This document shows positions 61,178 to 64,000 of a stretch of 64,000 bases of DNA, one piece after another. The stretch spans positions 806,001 to 870,000 of the forward strand of contig CAWKHX010000015.1 in NCBI GenBank assembly GCA_963849605.1, in the 5' to 3' direction. A model generated the notes under the pieces. It had not been told where the DNA came from. It saw nothing but the letters and a program-made list of their open reading frames with translations, and ran no database searches. The position numbers and the translations under genes are program-made. The first letter of the stretch is position 1, and each line of letters opens with the position of its first letter. Source of the stretch: DASPHG01 sp963849605. Lineage in GTDB: Bacteria; Actinomycetota; Thermoleophilia; Solirubrobacterales; Thermoleophilaceae.

Positions 61178-63343
61178 ATGCAAGCCAAGGGAATCGCGGC
61201 CCGTGCGGGTCGCTGGAGCACAGAGAACCGCAAGAAGGCCATCTGGGGATGGCTCGCGTTTGTGGTCATCGCCGTCGTGATCGGCGGCAGCGTGGGCTCG
61301 AAGGAGCTCTCGGACGCCGACACCTACCAGGGCGAGTCGGGGAGGGCCGAGCAGGCCCTCGTGGACGCAGGACTCGATCCGCCCGCCGGCGAGACGGTGA
61401 TGATCAAGAGCGAGACGCTCGAGGCCGGCGACCGGCAATTCGACGCGGCGATCGCCGACGTGGAAAGCCGGATCGACAAGGTCGCAGTGGCGGAGAACGT
61501 CGAGTCCGGCACGGTCTCCAAGGACCGTCACGCGGCGCTCGTCACGTTCGACGTCAAGGGCGACCCCGAGACGGCCGGAGACCACTACGACGCCATCACG
61601 GCGCCGGTGAAGGCCGCGCAGGCGGCCAACCCGCAGTTCGAGATCAGGCAGTTCGGCGATGCGAGCTCGATGAAGGAGCTCGACGACGCGTTCATGAAGG
61701 ACCTCCAGAAGGCGGAGACCCTGTCGCTGCCGGTGACGCTCCTGATCCTCCTGGTCGCGTTCGGAGCGATCGTCGCGGCCGGCGTGCCGATCCTGCTGGC
61801 CCTGTCGGCAATCGCGGCGACGATGGGCATCGTGGCTCTGCCGAGCCACATCTTCCCGATCGACGACGCCACGGCGTCGGTGATCGTGCTGATCGGGATG
61901 GCCGTGGGCGTCGACTACGCGCTCTTCTACATGCGTCGCGAGCGTGAGGAGCGGGCAGCCGGGCACGATGCGAAGACCGCCGTGCAGCGCGCGGCGGCGA
62001 CCTCGGGTCGTGCAGTGCTGATCTCGGGCCTGACGGTCATGACGGCGATGGCCGGCATGTTCTTCTCCGGCGACAAGACGTTCATCGGCATCGGTCTCGG
62101 AGCCCTGATCGTCGTCGGCGTGGCGATGATCGGCTCGCTGACCGTCCTCCCGGCGATGATGGCCTGGCTGGGCGACCGCGTCGAGAAGGGCCGTGTCCCG
62201 TACTTCGGCCGCCGTCGTGCCGCGGCGCGCGAGTCGAGGATGTGGGGCGCGATCGTCGACCGCGTCCTCAAGCGGCCGCTGGTGTCGGCCGCTATCGCGG
62301 GCTCGATCCTGATCGCACTGACGATCCCGGCGTTCAGCCTGAACACCGTGCAGTCGAGTGCGTCGGACTACCCGCAGGACCTGCCGGCGATCCAGTCCTA
62401 CAACGCCATCAACGAGGAGTTCCCCGGCAAGGAGATGGCGGCGACGGTCGTCGTCGAGGACGGCGACGTCCGCCAGGGCGACGCCGCTCAGGCGATCGCC
62501 GAGTTGAAGGAGCAGGCGCTCGCGAGCGGCCAGATGTTCGAGCCGATCGAGACACGCATCTCGGACGACCACAGCGTCGCCGAGATCTCGATCCCGCTGG
62601 CGGGAGACGGAGGCGACCAGGCGTCGAAGGACGCGCTGTCAACCCTCCGTGACGAGATCGTCCCGGCCACGGTCGGGCAGGTCGCAACCGTCAACGTCTC
62701 GGGCCAGACCGCCCAGAGCGAGGACGCGGACGCGCAGCTCGCGAAGAGCATGCCGGTCGTGTTCGGGTTCGTCCTGATCCTCGCGTTCGGGCTACTGCTC
62801 GTGACGTTCCGGTCGATCGTCGTGCCAATCAAGGCGATCGTGCTCAACCTGCTGTCGGTCGGCGCGGCCTACGGCGTGCTCAAGCTCGTCTTCCAGGACG
62901 GGATGGGCGAGGGCCTCCTGGGCTTCAACTCGAACGGAGGCATCGCCCCGTGGCTGCCGCTGTTCCTGTTCGTGGTCCTGTTCGGCCTCTCGATGGACTA
63001 CCACGTGTTCATCCTGAGCCGCGTCCGCGAGGCCGTCGATCGCGGGATGTCGACCGACGAGGCCGTCTCGCACGGCATCAAGACGACAGCGGGCACCGTG
63101 ACCAGTGCGGCGATCGTGATGGTGGCGGTCTTCTCGATCTTCGCCACGCTCAGCATGATCGACTTCAAGCAGATGGGAGTCGGCCTTGCGGTGGCGGTCC
63201 TGATCGACGCGACCATCATCCGGGCGGTCCTCCTGCCCGCGACGATGAAGCTCCTGGGCGAGCGCAACTGGTACCTGCCGAAGTTCCTCCGGTGGATGCC
63301 GCGCTTCGAGCACGAGCCGGCCGTGGAGCCCGCCCGCGCCTAG
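61178..63343 (+). CDS. MMPL/RND-superfamily membrane transporter
   Basis: 721 residues from ATG 61178, preceded by AGGAGGG. Two repeats of a membrane anchor, an extracellular loop domain and six helices; family motifs GMAVGVDYALFYMRRERE and GLSMDYHVFILSRVREAVD contain the proton-relay Asp and Tyr of the D-Y pair. Related to mycobacterial MmpL and YdfJ lipid exporters. Given the MCE cassette and WS/DGAT gene it may move lipids, but the substrate is unknown. Divergent from the two-component operon, 141 bp apart. Confidence 0.93.
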   Translation: MQAKGIAARAGRWSTENRKKAIWGWLAFVVIAVVIGGSVGSKELSDADTYQGESGRAEQALVDAGLDPPAGETVMIKSETLEAGDRQFDAAIADVESRIDKVAVAENVESGTVSKDRHAALVTFDVKGDPETAGDHYDAITAPVKAAQAANPQFEIRQFGDASSMKELDDAFMKDLQKAETLSLPVTLLILLVAFGAIVAAGVPILLALSAIAATMGIVALPSHIFPIDDATASVIVLIGMAVGVDYALFYMRREREERAAGHDAKTAVQRAAATSGRAVLISGLTVMTAMAGMFFSGDKTFIGIGLGALIVVGVAMIGSLTVLPAMMAWLGDRVEKGRVPYFGRRRAAARESRMWGAIVDRVLKRPLVSAAIAGSILIALTIPAFSLNTVQSSASDYPQDLPAIQSYNAINEEFPGKEMAATVVVEDGDVRQGDAAQAIAELKEQALASGQMFEPIETRISDDHSVAEISIPLAGDGGDQASKDALSTLRDEIVPATVGQVATVNVSGQTAQSEDADAQLAKSMPVVFGFVLILAFGLLLVTFRSIVVPIKAIVLNLLSVGAAYGVLKLVFQDGMGEGLLGFNSNGGIAPWLPLFLFVVLFGLSMDYHVFILSRVREAVDRGMSTDEAVSHGIKTTAGTVTSAAIVMVAVFSIFATLSMIDFKQMGVGLAVAVLIDATIIRAVLLPATMKLLGERNWYLPKFLRWMPRFEHEPAVEPARA

Positions 63344-63368
63344 CGCACAAGCGGAATCAGCGGTAAAA

Positions 63369-63397
63369 GCGGCGCCCGCCCTTGTGGCGGGCGCCGC
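63369..63397 (+). terminator. Terminator hairpin after the MMPL gene
   Basis: Perfect 12-base stem GCGGCGCCCGCC/GGCGGGCGCCGC with a five-base CTTGT loop, 26 bases after the stop. No T-tract, but the stem is very stable. Confidence 0.7.
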
Positions 63398-63467
63398 CGC
63401 GTTGCGCAAGATTTGGCATGCTGCCCTCGTTCTTGTAGGGGGAACTCAGAACTCGGGAGGTTCATCA

Positions 63468-64000
63468 GTGCAGCGCAAGATCTTCACTACGGTCGCGACT
63501 TGGGCCGTGCTCGCAACAGTTGCCGCAACGCCGTCGAGCGCCGTCGTGGGCGGGTCCAACGCCGGACCGACCGAGTTCCCATCGGTCGCAGAGATCAGCT
63601 TCGGCGCGTTCTTCTGCACCGGGACCTTGATCGACCCGACCCACGTGCTGAGCGCGGGCCACTGCGGCTCCGCGACGGGCGCTGTCGTCGCAACCCCCGT
63701 TGGCTGGCCGACGCCGCTTATCGACGTTCGCATCGGCAGCAACAAGAGCGGTCAGGGCGAGCAGGTGCCCGTGTCCTCCGTGACGGTGAGCCCCGAGTAC
63801 CTCGGCCTCACCAGCCGCAACGACCTCTCGATCCTCACACTTTCGCGTGCGTCCACGAAGGCCCCGACTCAGGTCGCGGCCGGCAGCGAGCGCTCGATCT
63901 GGGATCCCGGCACGCTCGCGACGATCGCGGGCTGGGGCGTGACCGAGGAGGACGGCGATCTTCCCGACACGCTGCAGAAGGCGCAGGTCCCGATCACGAC
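63468..64000 (+). CDS. Secreted trypsin-like serine protease, truncated by the window end
   Basis: GTG start with GGGAGG nine bases upstream. A signal peptide ending SSA is followed at once by VVGGS, so signal peptidase cleavage would expose the Val-Val-Gly-Gly N-terminus that activates trypsin folds without a propeptide. His65 in HVLSAGHCGS and Asp119 in TSRNDLSILTL are present, then TIAGWGVTEE. The serine region lies beyond base 64000, so activity cannot be judged. Confidence 0.9.
   Translation, partial: MQRKIFTTVATWAVLATVAATPSSAVVGGSNAGPTEFPSVAEISFGAFFCTGTLIDPTHVLSAGHCGSATGAVVATPVGWPTPLIDVRIGSNKSGQGEQVPVSSVTVSPEYLGLTSRNDLSILTLSRASTKAPTQVAAGSERSIWDPGTLATIAGWGVTEEDGDLPDTLQKAQVPIT

Overview
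The window is 64 kb of high-GC, gene-dense chromosome with many GTG starts, 1-4 bp gene overlaps, FAD, P450 and acyl-CoA enzymes and a six-gene MCE lipid-import cassette. Gene content points to a deep-branching actinobacterium of the Thermoleophilia type (Solirubrobacterales or Gaiellales-like). CsrA, DUF4235, dodecin, the BrkB/YihY protein and the cyclase-AAA-TPR regulator fit this, but lineage is an inference and no 16S gene is present. No stretch longer than about 300 bases lacks a gene or an assignable element.

Layout. 1-2.6 kb: 3' end of enolase, ftsB, a reading frame without a normal start codon, a bipolar low-complexity protein and csrA. 2.6-8.5 kb: DUF2090 aldolase, YbdK-type carboxylate-amine ligase, a zinc-ribbon rhomboid homologue lacking its catalytic residues, UPF0173 hydrolase, a lipoprotein, an R2lox-type ligand-binding oxidase and a CsaA-like protein. 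8.5-11.4 kb: an ECF sigma factor fused to a zinc-finger/membrane module, tRNA-Leu(TAA), BrkB and DUF4235. 11.6-20.6 kb: six consecutive MCE proteins without YrbE/MlaE permease genes; the fifth has a one-base frameshift that puts it in phase with the sixth. 20.6-24.9 kb: adenylate cyclase, SpoIIE-type phosphatase and an acetolactate synthase-like enzyme. 24.9-26.5 kb: a candidate structured RNA, Ppx/GppA, dodecin and initiator tRNA-fMet.

26.47-30.45 kb is bounded by 50-base direct repeats that copy the 3' end of tRNA-fMet plus its terminator, so it looks like a small tRNA-targeted island. It carries a large patatin-like membrane protein, a coiled-coil lipoprotein and a small possibly PH/GRAM-like protein, and no integrase. 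This is the best candidate for an undescribed system in the window. 30.4-38 kb: DUF2182, DUF899, acyl-CoA synthetase, extended SDR reductase and a 1123-residue zinc ribbon-cyclase-ATPase-TPR regulator. 38.1-39.9 kb holds a trypsin-like protease gene broken by many indels. 40-50 kb: secreted protease, SGNH protein, sulfotransferase, glycosyltransferase, flavin amine oxidase, GreA, SRPBCC protein, P450, SnoaL-like protein and WS/DGAT acyltransferase. 50-64 kb: an operon with a frameshifted benzoylformate decarboxylase-like enzyme, DUF445 and DUF4393 proteins, a secreted beta-propeller protein, ArsC, a three-gene two-component cluster, an MMPL transporter and a truncated secreted trypsin.

Four genes are interrupted by indels while their protein motifs stay intact (MCE5, patatin, benzoylformate decarboxylase, trypsin). 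Assembly error is therefore a live explanation, and in two of the four the suspect base sits in the same heptamer. Two or three genes appear to begin at non-canonical start codons. Functions are assigned from motifs read by eye; no database search was run.
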